The translations under genes and the position numbers were made by a program. A stretch of DNA of 64,000 bases from Stomorhina lunata (lineage: Eukaryota; Arthropoda; Insecta; Diptera; Rhiniidae): assembly GCA_933228675.1 (NCBI GenBank), contig OW121740.1, positions 32,946,632-33,010,631 on the forward strand, read 5' to 3'. Every line of letters starts with the position of its first letter. Position 1 is the first letter of the stretch. Below the pieces are notes generated by a model, which saw only the letters and a list, made by a program, of their open reading frames with translations, had not been told where the DNA came from and searched no databases. Below, in pieces: positions 11,810-22,218 of this stretch.

Positions 11810-12480
11810 CCTACGAGCTTTGCTGCTCCACAAATTGAGATAAGTTTGACGTAAAGACATTACACAAATATGCAATTAATTTTGAATAATTTTATTGATT
11901 TTGTATGTTCAACACATGATCAAATGCATAGTTTACGATTTTATTAATTTTCTTTAATTTTCAGTGGCGCCATCTGGAAAAAATAGTTCGCACCAATTTA
12001 GAAACTTTCGACGGCTCAGCACAACAACTTTGCTTAAGATCAATACATAATCAAATGAATAGTTAAAGATTCAATTAATGTTTAACCACTTTCGCCATCT
12101 ATCGCGAATCAATCGTAACAGCTTAAAAATCTCCGCCGACTAATTAGCAACAACTTTGCTAAGGACCACAGTATGATCAATTGCACAGTTTATTTAATAA
12201 ACCATTTTAAGTATTTTTTTTATTCGCGCCACCTGCCGGAAATTTATCATACTAATAAAGAAACCTTTGTCGACTCATGCGCTGCAAGTTTGCTAAAGAT
12301 CAAAGTATGATCAAATGCACAGTTAATGATTAAATTAACTTTAAGCAATTTTCAGTGGCGTCACCTGTCGGAACTTGGTCATACCAATTTAGAAACGTTC
12401 GTTGGCTTATGTGCAACAACTTTTCTTAAGATCAAAACATGACGAAATGCATAACTTGCTATTCAGTTAAGGAGATACAG
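11810..12480 (-). repeat. Approx. 140-bp minisatellite nested in intron
   Basis: About four to five degenerate units, each with a GATCAAATGCACAGTT-like segment, a CAGTGGCGCCACCTG-like segment and a CAACTTTGCTAAAGATC-like segment. The same unit in opposite orientation fills 52630-53450 inside a Helitron-like element, so this tract is probably a captured or decayed Helitron fragment. Confidence 0.7.
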
Positions 12481-12819
12481 ACAGACAAACATAAATTTGT
12501 ATATATTTAGAAGATATAAGTTCCTAAGTTCTAAAATAGGTTTCTTCTCTGTGAATTTTATTTATAAAAAAAAAAACTTTTTCCTAATAAAAAGTGATTT
12601 TGAAAATAAAAATTTGTTCATAGACGGTATTGAATATAGGCTCTCGATATTACTTTATGCAAGAAGAAGAAAAAAACATTTAACATTAATCTTAAATCGG
12701 TCCACATTTGACACTGACTCTCATATAAGACCCAATGGTGTAAATAGTTAATAATTGTGCAAATATATTTCTTTGTACAAGAAAAAGTTTTTTACTTCAC
12801 TTTTTTTTATATTAATAAA

Positions 12820-13410
12820 AATATTTTTATAGAAAATTTTTTTATCAAAAATTTTTCTATAATAAATCTTTTTATCAAAAATTTTTCTATAAAAATTTTT
12901 TTTATCAAAAATTTTTCTATAGAAAATCTTTTTATCAAAACTTTTTCTATAGAAAATTTTTTTTATCAAAAATTTATCTATAGAACATATTTTCATCAAA
13001 AAAATTTTATATAGAAAATTTTTTATCTACAATTTTTCTATAGAAAATTTTTTTCTCAAAAATTTTTATTTAAAAATTTTTTATCAACAAATTTTCTATA
13101 GAAAACTTTTTCAACAAAAGGTTTTCTATAGAAATTTTTTTATGAAAAAATTTTCTATAGAAAATATTTTTATCAAAAATGTTTCTATAGAACATATTTT
13201 TATCAAAAAAATTTTATATAGAAAATATTTTATCTAAAATTTTTCTATAGAAAATTTTTTTATCAAAAATTTTTCAATAGATTTGAATATTTTTATATAT
13301 AAAAATATTTTTATCGAAAATATTTACAGAAAAATAATTTTATCGAAAAATTTTCCAAAGAAAACTATTTTTATTTAAAATTTTTCTATAAAAAAATGTT
13401 TGGATCGAAA
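12820..13410. repeat. CTATAG-core satellite tract
   Basis: About 590 bases of degenerate tandem units with the palindromic CTATAG core, most separated by TTTATCAAA. The two opposite-strand frames of 83-85 residues seen here arise because the unit is nearly self-complementary. Confidence 0.85.
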
Positions 13411-13901
13411 ATATCTAAAAAAATATAAAAATCTAAAATTGTTTAATATTAGAATTTATTTCTGTTTTGAAAAATATTCCCAAAATTTACAAAAATATTC
13501 CCAATATTTACAAAAATAAATATTGGGAATGTTCGAGATTATATTTCTTTGTTCCCTCGAATCATGTATTTTGTTGCTATAAATTGGATTTTGCTTTGTT
13601 TCTTGCCTATTTTGTTTTTGTGTTTTCTTTAACAAAGCGGCAGCAACTCTGTAAACATCCAAATTCAAACTGATTAATTTTAATACTCATTTTCACGAGT
13701 TTTATTAATGATCGTGGTATTTACGAAAATTACATTAAATTCGTCGGCTACTGGTGGTATGGGCTGCCTACTCCTGAATATGACTAATACGACTACAATA
13801 CGGACTTACTTTATTTAATTTACTTTGAATGGTCAAACTAGACCTAATTTTGTTTCTTAATTGCTTTTTTTATTAAATTTCTATATTTGTTTCATTTCCA
13901 G

Positions 13902-15619
13902 GCAGCACCCCCGAAAGCTCGTCTACAACAAACTCCGGCAAAACAATTGTCAAACACACGAACGGCTGGGACTACAATCTGGAATCACCCTTTGCTCAAA
14001 GACGATATCAAGCCACTTCAATATCGCCCATTATGACAAAACGTTCACCTGCACAAACTTTAACTACATTTGTACCTACGACCACTGTGACACCACCAAA
14101 CACTCTACCTATCACAGATCCGGCGAGCCTCAATGGTAAACCAACATTGCCAAAAAAACCTACCGATCTCGTTATAGAAACCGTAACCATAACAACATTG
14201 CCGCCCAATGGTTGTGGACCGCAAAACTCTGCAGCCGTAAGTAATGGTGACAGTAGTGGTAGTACAACACCAAAACATTTTTTTGCTCCCATTAAACCTA
14301 AACTGAAATTGAATACGGCCTTGGCAAATCAAAAACGTTTACCTCCCCCACCGCCGCCCGTTATAGAGACCGGATGTCAAACACAAACGCTGGGCTCGCA
14401 ACAGCATAAGTGTGAGCCACCAGATATATATGTGACCAATGGACTGGCAACACCTTATAGGCCACCCAATAAGCCAAGCGTGCAACCACCTCCAATACCA
14501 CAGCGCATAACCACCACACCCACCACCAACAGCAACAGCAGCAACACATCAACTTTGCAAGCACAAGTAAGTTCGATTCAAACACAAAGAAATAGGCAAC
14601 AGCTAGCACATCATCGTAGACAACATCAAATGCGACGTTTTCCTAGTCAGCAGCAACATAATAATTTTCTTCCTGTAACTAATAGCGACGATGATGTGTA
14701 TGAAATGTCAGCCTTTTGCTCTAGGACAAACTGTAGTACAACTATTTCTAATGTTGATACAACTAATACAATAATAACAGCAACAAGTGCAGCAAAAGCA
14801 ACAGCAGCATCAAAAGTATTAAATTGTACTAACAACAGTTTATGCTCTAGCATGAAAACTAATTTAAAAACATTTTGTCCTCTACTAACAACAATGACAA
14901 CAACTATTTTAACTTCTAATACTTTATGTAATTCTTTAAATCCATTACTAACAACAACAACAACTACAACAAAAACAAAACTAACAACATCTAAAACATC
15001 TTGCTTGCCTTCAGCAGTTGTAACAACTGCAACAACAACAACATTGAGTCTAGTTTATCTAACATCAACAGCATCGGGTCCAGCTGCTTGTTTTAAATTT
15101 TTAAATTCCAATATTAACTTTCGTAAACCCAATGATCCTGTTTATGCAATCGCACAAAATGTTTGCCATAATTTAATCACAGCTTCTGCTGTTACACAAC
15201 CCTTGATGTCATCGATTGTTAAGTGTTGTATGGCGAAACAACAGCAAAAACCACAACAACAGCAACAACAACAACAATACTTGCATTTGCAACAACATCA
15301 ATATATAACAGCTGCATCTTTGCCATTAACAATACAAGGTTTTCCTACTACTATTACCAACATCACTACAACAGCTGCTATTGCCGCTGATGGTTTTGGT
15401 AACAACAATGACGATGATGATGATGCTTTACCCTCAGAACAAACATCAACATCATCCAGCTCGTCGTCGTCATCGTCATCATCATCATCAATGGCAAAAT
15501 TATCAAGTGTTTCATGTAATTTAACCATAAATTCTTCTTTGAAAACCAAACCAATAACAACATCATTGACAACGTCAACCGCATCAACAAATTGTATTGT
15601 TGTCGATTCCATGTGTCAG
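13902..15619 (+). CDS. Large exon of unrecognised gene: disordered Pro/Thr/Gln/Ser-rich region
   Basis: The acceptor TTTCCAG ends at 13901 and the donor GTGAGA starts at 15620. The exon completes the split Gly codon from 10081 and ends on a full codon. It encodes residues 227-799. It opens GSTPESSSTTNSGKTIVKH, then a likely conserved stretch, NGWDYNLESPFAQRRYQATS. A six-proline run (RLPPPPPPVIETG, near 14341) and PPNKPSVQPPPIPQR could bind SH3, EVH1 or profilin-type domains; that is inference. Then come long Thr/Asn/Ser tracts, a poly-Gln tract (about 15238-15300), an acidic Asp run (about 15408-15426) and a run of about 14 Ser (about 15448-15488). Such repeats are common in insect neuronal and signalling proteins and often vary in length. 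Read-through past the donor gives a further 35 residues before a stop at 15722. Antisense frames here are shadows. Confidence 0.85.
15238..15490 (+). repeat. Coding trinucleotide tracts (CAA/CAG, GAT, TCA/TCG)
   Basis: Within the large exon, CAA/CAG codons give poly-Gln, GAT/GAC codons give a short poly-Asp, and TCA/TCG/AGC codons give poly-Ser. Codon mixing shows they are partly interrupted, which lowers but does not remove the tendency to slippage. Confidence 0.85.
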
Positions 15620-18018
15620 GTGAGATTTGGTTTAATAGTATCATCCTCTATCTGTTGGGTGAAAAGCAAAAAATTGATTTTAAATATTTTATTTATTGAT
15701 TTTTGCGTTAACAAGAATGAATGAGGAAGGGAATGGGTGATAAATTTAAACCAAATATTTTTTAAAGTCTTTTGAGGGTAAAATATATTAAATAATTCAC
15801 CTAATGTCATTAGTATATTTTCGTCACTCTATACAAATGGATAGTGTTTCTTCCATTAAATGGGGGATATACCTAAATAAGTGGTGACTAGTTTTGCGAT
15901 CCTTAAGTTATTCAATAATTAAATCATTTATGTTTTTCAAAACAATTAATTAATATCAACAACAAGGATACATTAAAGATATTTTGACAATTTTCATAAG
16001 CGAGTTTTTAGTAAGTTCAAAAATAATTAACAAATAAAATTTTCCTACTTCTACCAATTAGAAATGATTTATACAAGAACAAATTTTAATACTGAATTTT
16101 TCGTTTGAAAAAATTTTAATAGAAATTTTTTCGATTGAAAAATTTCTATAGAAAATTTTTCAATCAGCCAAATTTCAAGAAAAGTTTTCATTTGAAAAAA
16201 TTTCAAGAGAAGTTTTCAATTGAAAAAATTTCTATAGAAAATTTTTCAATTGAAAAATTTTTAACACAAAATTTTTCTACTTTTTTTTTAATTTTTTCTT
16301 GAATTTTTTTTAATTGAAAAATTTTCTATAGAAATTTTTTTAATCCAAAAATTTTCTATTGAAATTTTTACCATAGAAAAATTCTCTATCAAAATTTTTT
16401 CAATCGAAAATTGTTTAAGAAATATTTGCAATAGAAAAATTTTCATTAAAATTTTTTTCAATCCAAAAGTTGTATGTAGAAATTTTTTCAATAGAAAAAA
16501 GTCCTCGACTCAAGAATATGCAAATTCGTGTCTTTGACTACATTGTAAATTTTTTTGTTGAAAAAATTTTGTATTGCAAAAATTTCTATAGAAAGTTTTT
16601 TTTATTTATATATTTTTTTCTAAAAAAAACTCCAATAGAAAATTTTGCGATTGAAAAAAAAATTCAATAGAAAATTTTTTATTGAAAAGTTTCATTGTAG
16701 TGTATTGCACTAAGATCCCAATTTATTACAATTATTTATTATTGTAATAAAACGTTTTTTCCTATTGAAAAAATCTTCTATAAAAAATTCTTCAATTAAC
16801 AAAAATTTCTACAGAAAACTTTTCTATTTTTCGATTAAAAAAATTTCTATAGAAAATTTTTCGATTGAAAAAATTTGTATAGAAAATCTTTCGATTCGAA
16901 AACATTTCTATAGAAAATTTTTCGATTGAAATAATTTCTATAGAAAAATTTTCGATTTGAAAAAATTTCTATAGAAAATTTTTCGATTGAAAAAATTTCT
17001 AAAGAAAATTATTTAATTGAAAAAATTTCTATAGAAAATTTTTCGATTGAAAAAATATCTATGAAATTTAAAAAAAAATTCTCTAAGTTTTTCTATGCAA
17101 AAAATTTCTTTCCATTTAAAAAATTTATGTAGAAAATTTTTCTATTGAAATTTTCTATTGAAAAAATTTCTATAGAAAATTTTTCTATTCTATCGATTAA
17201 AAAAATATCTATAGAAAATTTTTCGATTGAAAAAATTTCTATAGAAAATTTTTCGATTGAAAAAATTTCTATAGAAAATTTTTCTATAGAAAAAATTTCT
17301 ATAGAAAATTTTTCGATTGAAAAAATTTCTATAGAAAATTTTTCGATTGAAAAAATTTCTATAGAAAATTTTTCGATTGAAAAAATTTCTATAGAAAATT
17401 TTTCGATTGAAAAAATTTCTATAGAAAATTTTTCGATTGAAAAAATTTCTATAGAGAATTTTTCGATTGAAAAAATTTCTATAGAAAATTTTTCGATTGA
17501 AAAAATTTCTATAGAAAATTTTTCGATTGAAAAAATTTCTATAGAAAATTTTTCGATTGAAAAAATTTCTATAGAAAATTTTTCGATTGAAAAAATTTCT
17601 ATAAAAAAATTTTCGATTCGATTTTTTGCTCGGTCGTCTTAAACGGTGAAAGATAAGATTAAAACTAATAAAATCTCATTGAGGGATACATCCATTTGAT
17701 CTCTATTATCTGACCTTGTAAGTTTTTAGATCAACTGCTTTCGATCATTAATTAAATCCAGGTCTCGTGCATGGGCTATTGTTTTAAAGCCTAGATTAAA
17801 GGCTCTAGATATCATAAAGGAGAGGTGGAAAGTGGTTATCGGTCGCAATGGGCAGTGAACTTACTGTTTTACATTTCTATTGTAACTAAAAGTAATTTGT
17901 GATAAATATCTAATCATTTTTGTTACTCTAACTATACTAACATAAATCATACTAAAAAAAACTGGCATTCTACAAATGAATCTGGTCAACATTATTTAAA
18001 TATTTTCTTTTCTTTCAG
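15620..18018. other. Intron filled mainly by satellite
   Basis: GT at 15620-15621 and AG at 18017-18018 bound this 2.4 kb intron. About 16095-17640 is CTATAG-core satellite. A fragment of the fold-back element's outer end is embedded at about 16690-16755. The remaining parts, 15620-16090 and 17641-18018, show nothing beyond AT-rich intron sequence. Confidence 0.8.
16095..17640. repeat. CTATAG-core satellite with homogenised 30-bp block
   Basis: Degenerate units up to about 17180 give way to a block at 17221-17610 of 13 units of exactly 30 bases. The unit is TTTCGATTGAAAAAATTTCT followed by ATAGAAAATT. Only two units carry substitutions before the last one, so this block was homogenised or expanded recently compared with its flanks. 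Because 30 is a multiple of three, it gives a 165-residue frame of repeated IEKISIENFS; that frame lies in an intron and is not a gene. Confidence 0.9.
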
Positions 18019-18876
18019 ACTGATTCAGCCAACTTAGAGTCAATTTTAAATGATATCGAAGCAATTTCCGAAGATATTTTAGCCATACAATTAGTTAAAA
18101 ATAAATCACGTGATAATCTTAACAATAAATCTACAGAATCAATTAACAAAACCGAAGAACATTCACTGCAACAGAACAATAAAAACTCAAAGCCCTATAG
18201 ATCGGAAATGAACTTATTGCTGACATATGAGGGTGAGAATGCCACAATAAAACCAGCTGAAAGTATAGAAAATAATGAGGATAATGCGAGTGGTGCGGCG
18301 GGAAGAAGAACTCGTTCCCTGGAACGAGATCACACAGATAGTCCCTCACCGCATATACCAGATCCTATGCAGCCATTTCCAGAAAATAGAAAATATATAG
18401 GATTTGATCGTATTAATAAGGCGGCTATAATAGCCACCACTACAGCGCCACTGGTAGCTGCCACAGCAACACAAACTTCACCCGTACTTCAGTCGCCTAT
18501 GGGTCAGAGAGCCCATTTGCCCTTATCACCTTTGGTGACTAATGTAAATAATGGTAAAACGGTTAATGGTAAGTTGCCACCTACACCACCAACCCGTTCC
18601 TATCCGGCACCCTTAAATATCAAGTGTGCGGGTATAGCAAGAAGTAATTCGGTTACGGGTAATCTGCCAACAACAACAACTGAAATGAGTACAAATTCTC
18701 CAGTATTGGCGGGAGTATCGCCGAATAAAAGTCAATTATATGCTGCTTTGGCAAATGCTGCCGCTAAACGGTCACAATTTCGATCTCAACCTACACATTT
18801 GACGAGATCATTGGACGTGGATGGAGGGGATGCGACAGACAATATGAATGAGGGTGATGTGAAGAATGACAAAGAG
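18019..18876 (+). CDS. Exon of unrecognised gene: helical start, then Ser/Thr/Pro-rich region
   Basis: The acceptor TTTCTTTCAG ends at 18018; the donor GTGGGT starts at 18877 after a GAG codon. The exon is phase 0 at both ends and encodes residues 800-1085. It begins TDSANLESILNDIEAISEDI and continues LAIQLVKNKSRDNLNN, an amphipathic and probably structured segment within an otherwise disordered chain. MNLLLTYEGENATIKP may also be conserved. Later are possible phosphorylation or 14-3-3-type sites (RTRSLERDHTDSPSP), PPTPPTRSYPAP, and a stretch of Ala and Lys (LYAALANAAAKRSQFRSQ). The methionine at 18208 is internal, because the frame is open from the acceptor and joins the previous exon in phase. 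Confidence 0.85.
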
Positions 18877-19244
18877 GTGGGTAACTGATATTGTAATACA
18901 TTATTTAAGTAAAATTTTTATATTTCTATTATAAACTCCAATTGGTTCAGGGGTGCATTGCCGTTCTCAACTCAACTCAGTTTGGTCGTCTGCCAGTCAA
19001 ACTTTCACTCAACCAAATTAGTTTTAGGGGCATATATAGTTATTTAAACAATGATACCAAAAATGTAGTTCTTATGGAATGAATGGGTTCATTTTCTTCG
19101 GTTTCGGAATAAACATTTTTGTAACTGCTTAGTGTTGCATACTTTAGGGGTTTTTTAATAAAAACAATTCTGTGAAATACAGGGGCAAAATCGCCGCATT
19201 CGATATCGATCAAAATGTAAGATATGTCACAAACATTTGTGTAG

Positions 19245-20770
19245 CATATAAGCAGGAGTAGGCAACCCATACCACCAGCAGTCGGTATTTTCGGTATTTT
19301 CGACCGCGATCATTAATAAAACTCGTGAAAATGAGTATTAAAAAATTTCTTTGTCAAAAAATTTTCTTTGATGAAAAAATTTTCTATAGAAAAATTTTTC
19401 ATTAAAAAAATTTCAACAGAAAAATTTTCGATAATAAATTTTCCATAAAAAAATTTTTGATAAAGAATTTTCCATAGAAAAATTGTTGATAAAAAATTTT
19501 TCGATAGAAAAAATTTTAATAAAAAAATTTTCTTTAGAAGAAATTTTGATAAAAAATTTTTTATAGAAAAATTTTTGATAAAAAATTTTCAATAGAAAAA
19601 TTTTTTATAAAAAAATTTTTTATAGAAAATTTTTGATAAAAAATTTTCTATAGAAAAATTTTTGATAAAAAATTTTCTATAGTAAAATTTTTGATAAAAA
19701 AATTTGTTATAGAAAAATTTTTTATAAAAAAAATTCTATGGAAAAATTTTTGATAAAAAATTTTCTATAGAAAATTTTTTGATAAAAAATTTTCTATAGA
19801 AAATTTTTTGATAAAAAATTTTCTATAGAAAAATTTTTGATAAAAATTTTCTATAAAGAATTTTTGACCAAAAAAATTTTTTATAGAAAATTTTTTGATA
19901 ACAAATTTTCTATAAAAATTTTTTTAATAAACAATTTTCTATAGAAAAATTAAAAAAAAAAAATTTTATAGAATATTTTTGATAAAAAAAATATAGAAAC
20001 ATTTTTTATAGGGAAATTTTCTACAGAAAAATTTTTGACAAAAAAATTTTTTATAGAAAAATTTTTGATAAAAAAATTTTTTTATAGAAAAATTTTTGTT
20101 AAAAAAATTTTTTATAGAAAAATTTTTGATAAAAAAATTTTTTATAGAAAATTTTTTTTATCGAAAATTTTTTATAGAAATTTTTTTTTTTTTTTAAATT
20201 TTTCTATAGAAAAATTTTTGATAAAAAATTTTCTATAGAAAAATTTTTGATAAAAAGTTTTCTATAGAAAAATTTTTGATAAAAAAAATTTTTATAGAAA
20301 AATTTTTGATAACAAATTTTCTATAAAAAAATTTTGGATAACAAATTTTCTATAAAAAAAATTTTAATAAAAAATTTTCTTTAGAAAAATTTTTGATAAA
20401 AAATTTGTTTAAAAAAATAACAAAATAGTCAGGATGTAAATATTATTTAAAAACAAGAGTATTCGCATTTGATCCCAAATCTGTTACATTTATTTATTAA
20501 TGTAACAGACCAATTTATTGATAAAAAAGCCAAAAATGTTTGCGGAGAAACCAAATTCCTCGACGCGTTTCGATGGTTGGTTAAGCCATCTCTTCAGGAG
20601 GATTATCCCCAATTTAGACAGATCGAAAACCTCGCATTATTACTAAATTTACAAACAACATTTTAAAGATTTTTTTTAAGAATTTTTGATAAAAAAAAAT
20701 TTTCTATAATTTTTTTTCTTTTTAAAACTTTAGAACTATGCATTAAAAAAAAATACCAGTTTTCGTAAAA
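19245..20770 (+). mobile_element. Satellite-bearing dispersed element, intron copy 2 (inverted to copy 1)
   Basis: The left end, CAGGAGTAGGCAACCCAT and then TCATTAATAAAACTCGTG, is the complement of 13675-13778 in the upstream intron; 36 consecutive bases (19307-19342) match 13679-13714 perfectly in inverted sense. A satellite tract follows at 19345-20410. The right end near 20715-20770 (CATTAAAAAAAAATACCAGT) is weaker and only partly matches the corresponding end at 56470. Confidence 0.6.
19345..20410. repeat. CTATAG-core satellite tract
   Basis: About 1.07 kb of degenerate units, mostly TTTTTGATAAAAAATTTTCT followed by ATAGAAAAA, the complementary arrangement to the TTTATCAAA spacers of the tracts at 11.2-13.4 kb. 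Frames rich in Lys, Phe, Ile and Arg are artefacts. Confidence 0.85.
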
Positions 20771-21272
20771 AGTTATCTGATAGTTATAGAATTTCATATA
20801 AACTATCAAATTTCACTAAAGTTTTTGCAAAATAAATGACGAGTATTTTGAAAATCCCCTAGGTATGTTACACAATAATTCCTTCAAAGACTGAGTTTTC
20901 GATCGATATAGAATCCGCCGATTTGACCCTAGGGCTTTTTATTTATTTAAGCAACTTTAAAGAGTAATGCATTCGTTAAAATATAATAAAAAAGCTAATT
21001 ATCCAAATTATCTATGAAAATATTGAAAGCCCCTAAAAGTATGCAACATGATTTCTAAACCAAGACTTAAAAATGTTGAGTCGTATTAAATTTTCCAATT
21101 TGAATAATTTCAGATAAAATCAAATACATTTTTTGACTCACAAGATTATTTATATATCTTTACATCATATTTTTGCAAAGTTTAATAATCTTCGAAAATA
21201 TCAAAGACTTAGAATTTTAGATTTGAATTCATATAGAAATTTGTTTTAATTTTTTTTATTTCTTATGTGTAG

Positions 21273-22112
21273 ACTTTAGAAAACTCGAAGCGAAAAACGA
21301 GAAGAGTGTCAATTGTCTGCGCCGATATCGACAGTCCATCAACACCCGACAAACCAATGCCCACAGTTCGTACCCAAATGCCCAGTTTTCAATCACAAAC
21401 TTCCACGAGTGGTAGTTGTATGGACCTGCATGCAGTACTGCCAAATCCAGCATTACGCAATCTCAAGCAAACTAGCCAGAGTACACCAAACTCACCACAT
21501 TCCTCCCGTAAACATGATGGCTCACCCATAGTTACTACACCAGTGCCACCCATCATCTCGATTACGGCCAATTCAACGCCACAACATCAACGTAATAGCT
21601 CAAATGTGAGTGGTGTATCGCAGATGCTGGTTCATTCCCATAGTAATAGTTATCCGAATGTGATATCGCCATTGACCCAACAACATCAGCAGCCACGAAA
21701 AAATAGTCAAGATGCCATAAAGGCGAGTGCAGCAGAAATAGCTTGTGCTGCCGCCAATGCCATGCGTTCCAAATGTTCGCGACGACATTCCGATGGTACA
21801 GTGTCACATGCAAATCAGAGAATTAGTGGCGCTAGTGGTGGCACCAATGGAACTCATCATCATCACCCGCACCCGCATCATCATCATCAACACAGTTCTT
21901 CGGTAGCCAGCAATACAAATCCGCATCATCACAATTCGCGTAGGGACAGTAATCACGAGACTGTGGCCTCATTTTCGGGTTCGAGTTTGGGCTCATCACG
22001 TGAGTCATCGGCCAGTTTTAGTGTGCGCTCGCAGAGGCGTAAACTTTCTGTAAGTTCTCATACAGGTGGCAAGATACCCTGGTGCGGTTGTTGGGGTAAT
22101 GGTTGTTTGTGA
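21273..22112 (+). CDS. Terminal exon of unrecognised gene, with Trp/Cys-rich C-terminus
   Basis: The acceptor TATGTGTAG ends at 21272; the stop TGA is 22110-22112. The exon encodes residues 1086-1364. It starts TLENSKRKTRRVSIVCADID, a basic patch with an RRVS phosphorylation-type site (an AGC-kinase consensus, inference). SPSTPDKPMPTVRTQMPSF and SCMDLHAVLPNPALRNL follow, then Ser/Pro/Asn-rich sequence, an Ala-rich helix with EIACAAANAMRSKCSRRHSD, a His-rich tract at about 21856-21893, and RSQRRKLSVSSHTGGKIPWC leading into the end, GCWGNGCL. The compact tail with three cysteines and two tryptophans looks conserved and could be lipidated or bind a partner; it is not a CaaX box, since Cys is second from the end. 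Polyadenylation signals lie about 100 bases downstream. A splice at GGGTAATG inside the tail is conceivable but not favoured. Confidence 0.85.
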   Translation, partial: TLENSKRKTRRVSIVCADIDSPSTPDKPMPTVRTQMPSFQSQTSTSGSCMDLHAVLPNPALRNLKQTSQSTPNSPHSSRKHDGSPIVTTPVPPIISITANSTPQHQRNSSNVSGVSQMLVHSHSNSYPNVISPLTQQHQQPRKNSQDAIKASAAEIACAAANAMRSKCSRRHSDGTVSHANQRISGASGGTNGTHHHHPHPHHHHQHSSSVASNTNPHHHNSRRDSNHETVASFSGSSLGSSRESSASFSVRSQRRKLSVSSHTGGKIPWCGCWGNGCL

Positions 22113-22208
22113 ATATATGTATGCAATTAGTTTATTTCCTGAGTTGTTTTTCTTTTTCTAGTAATTTATTTATTTGTTTAAATATTTGTTTGTTACTTGG
22201 TAACAAAC

Positions 22209-22218
22209 AATAAATAAA
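22209..22218 (+). terminator. Overlapping polyadenylation signals
   Basis: AATAAATAAA gives two overlapping AATAAA hexamers 97-106 bases after the stop codon of the terminal exon, with a T-rich stretch further on. This supports 22112 as the true coding end with a short 3' UTR. In such AT-rich DNA, AATAAA also occurs by chance. Confidence 0.6.

Larger units (their letters stand above)
11136..13778 (-). mobile_element. Satellite-bearing dispersed element, intron copy 1
   Basis: The two ends are shared with copies at 19245-20770 and 55270-56580. The end at 11136-11215 (ACGGGTCAGCGCAAAGAGAA, then a GCCGTTTTTTTATACTTTTAAC-like stretch) returns inverted at about 56460-56575. The other end, 13456-13778, contains CACGAGTTTTATTAATGATC and finishes GGGCTGCCTACTCCTG; it returns inverted at 19250-19345 and 55275-55560. 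Between them lie two CTATAG-core satellite tracts (about 11212-11531 and 12820-13410) and a nested minisatellite related to a Helitron-like element (about 11810-12480). There is no transposase, so the element is non-autonomous and of unknown class. Confidence 0.6.
18877..21272. other. Intron with inverted satellite-bearing element
   Basis: GT at 18877 and AG at 21271-21272 bound a 2.4 kb intron. It contains the satellite-bearing element at 19245-20770, a scrap of the fold-back family at 20466-20640, and a dispersed repeat at about 20740-20960 with a second copy at about 26810-27020 (shared AGGTATGTTACACAATA and a GATCGATAT/GATCGGTAT segment). Confidence 0.75.

Noticed and set aside
12497..13014. 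Opposite-strand 83-85 residue frames
   Set aside because: Both come from the nearly self-complementary CTATAG satellite.
13861..14292. Alternative frames overlapping the large exon, on both strands (also 14105-14853 and 15298-15644 minus)
   Set aside because: Shadows of the spliced plus-strand frame, which alone joins to neighbouring exons in phase.
17221..17610. CRISPR-like array of 30-base repeats
   Set aside because: Units are directly adjacent with no unique spacers, in eukaryotic intronic DNA.
17145..17642. A 165-residue repeat protein (IEKISIENFS units)
   Set aside because: It lies in an intron, made of 30-bp satellite units whose length happens to be a multiple of three.
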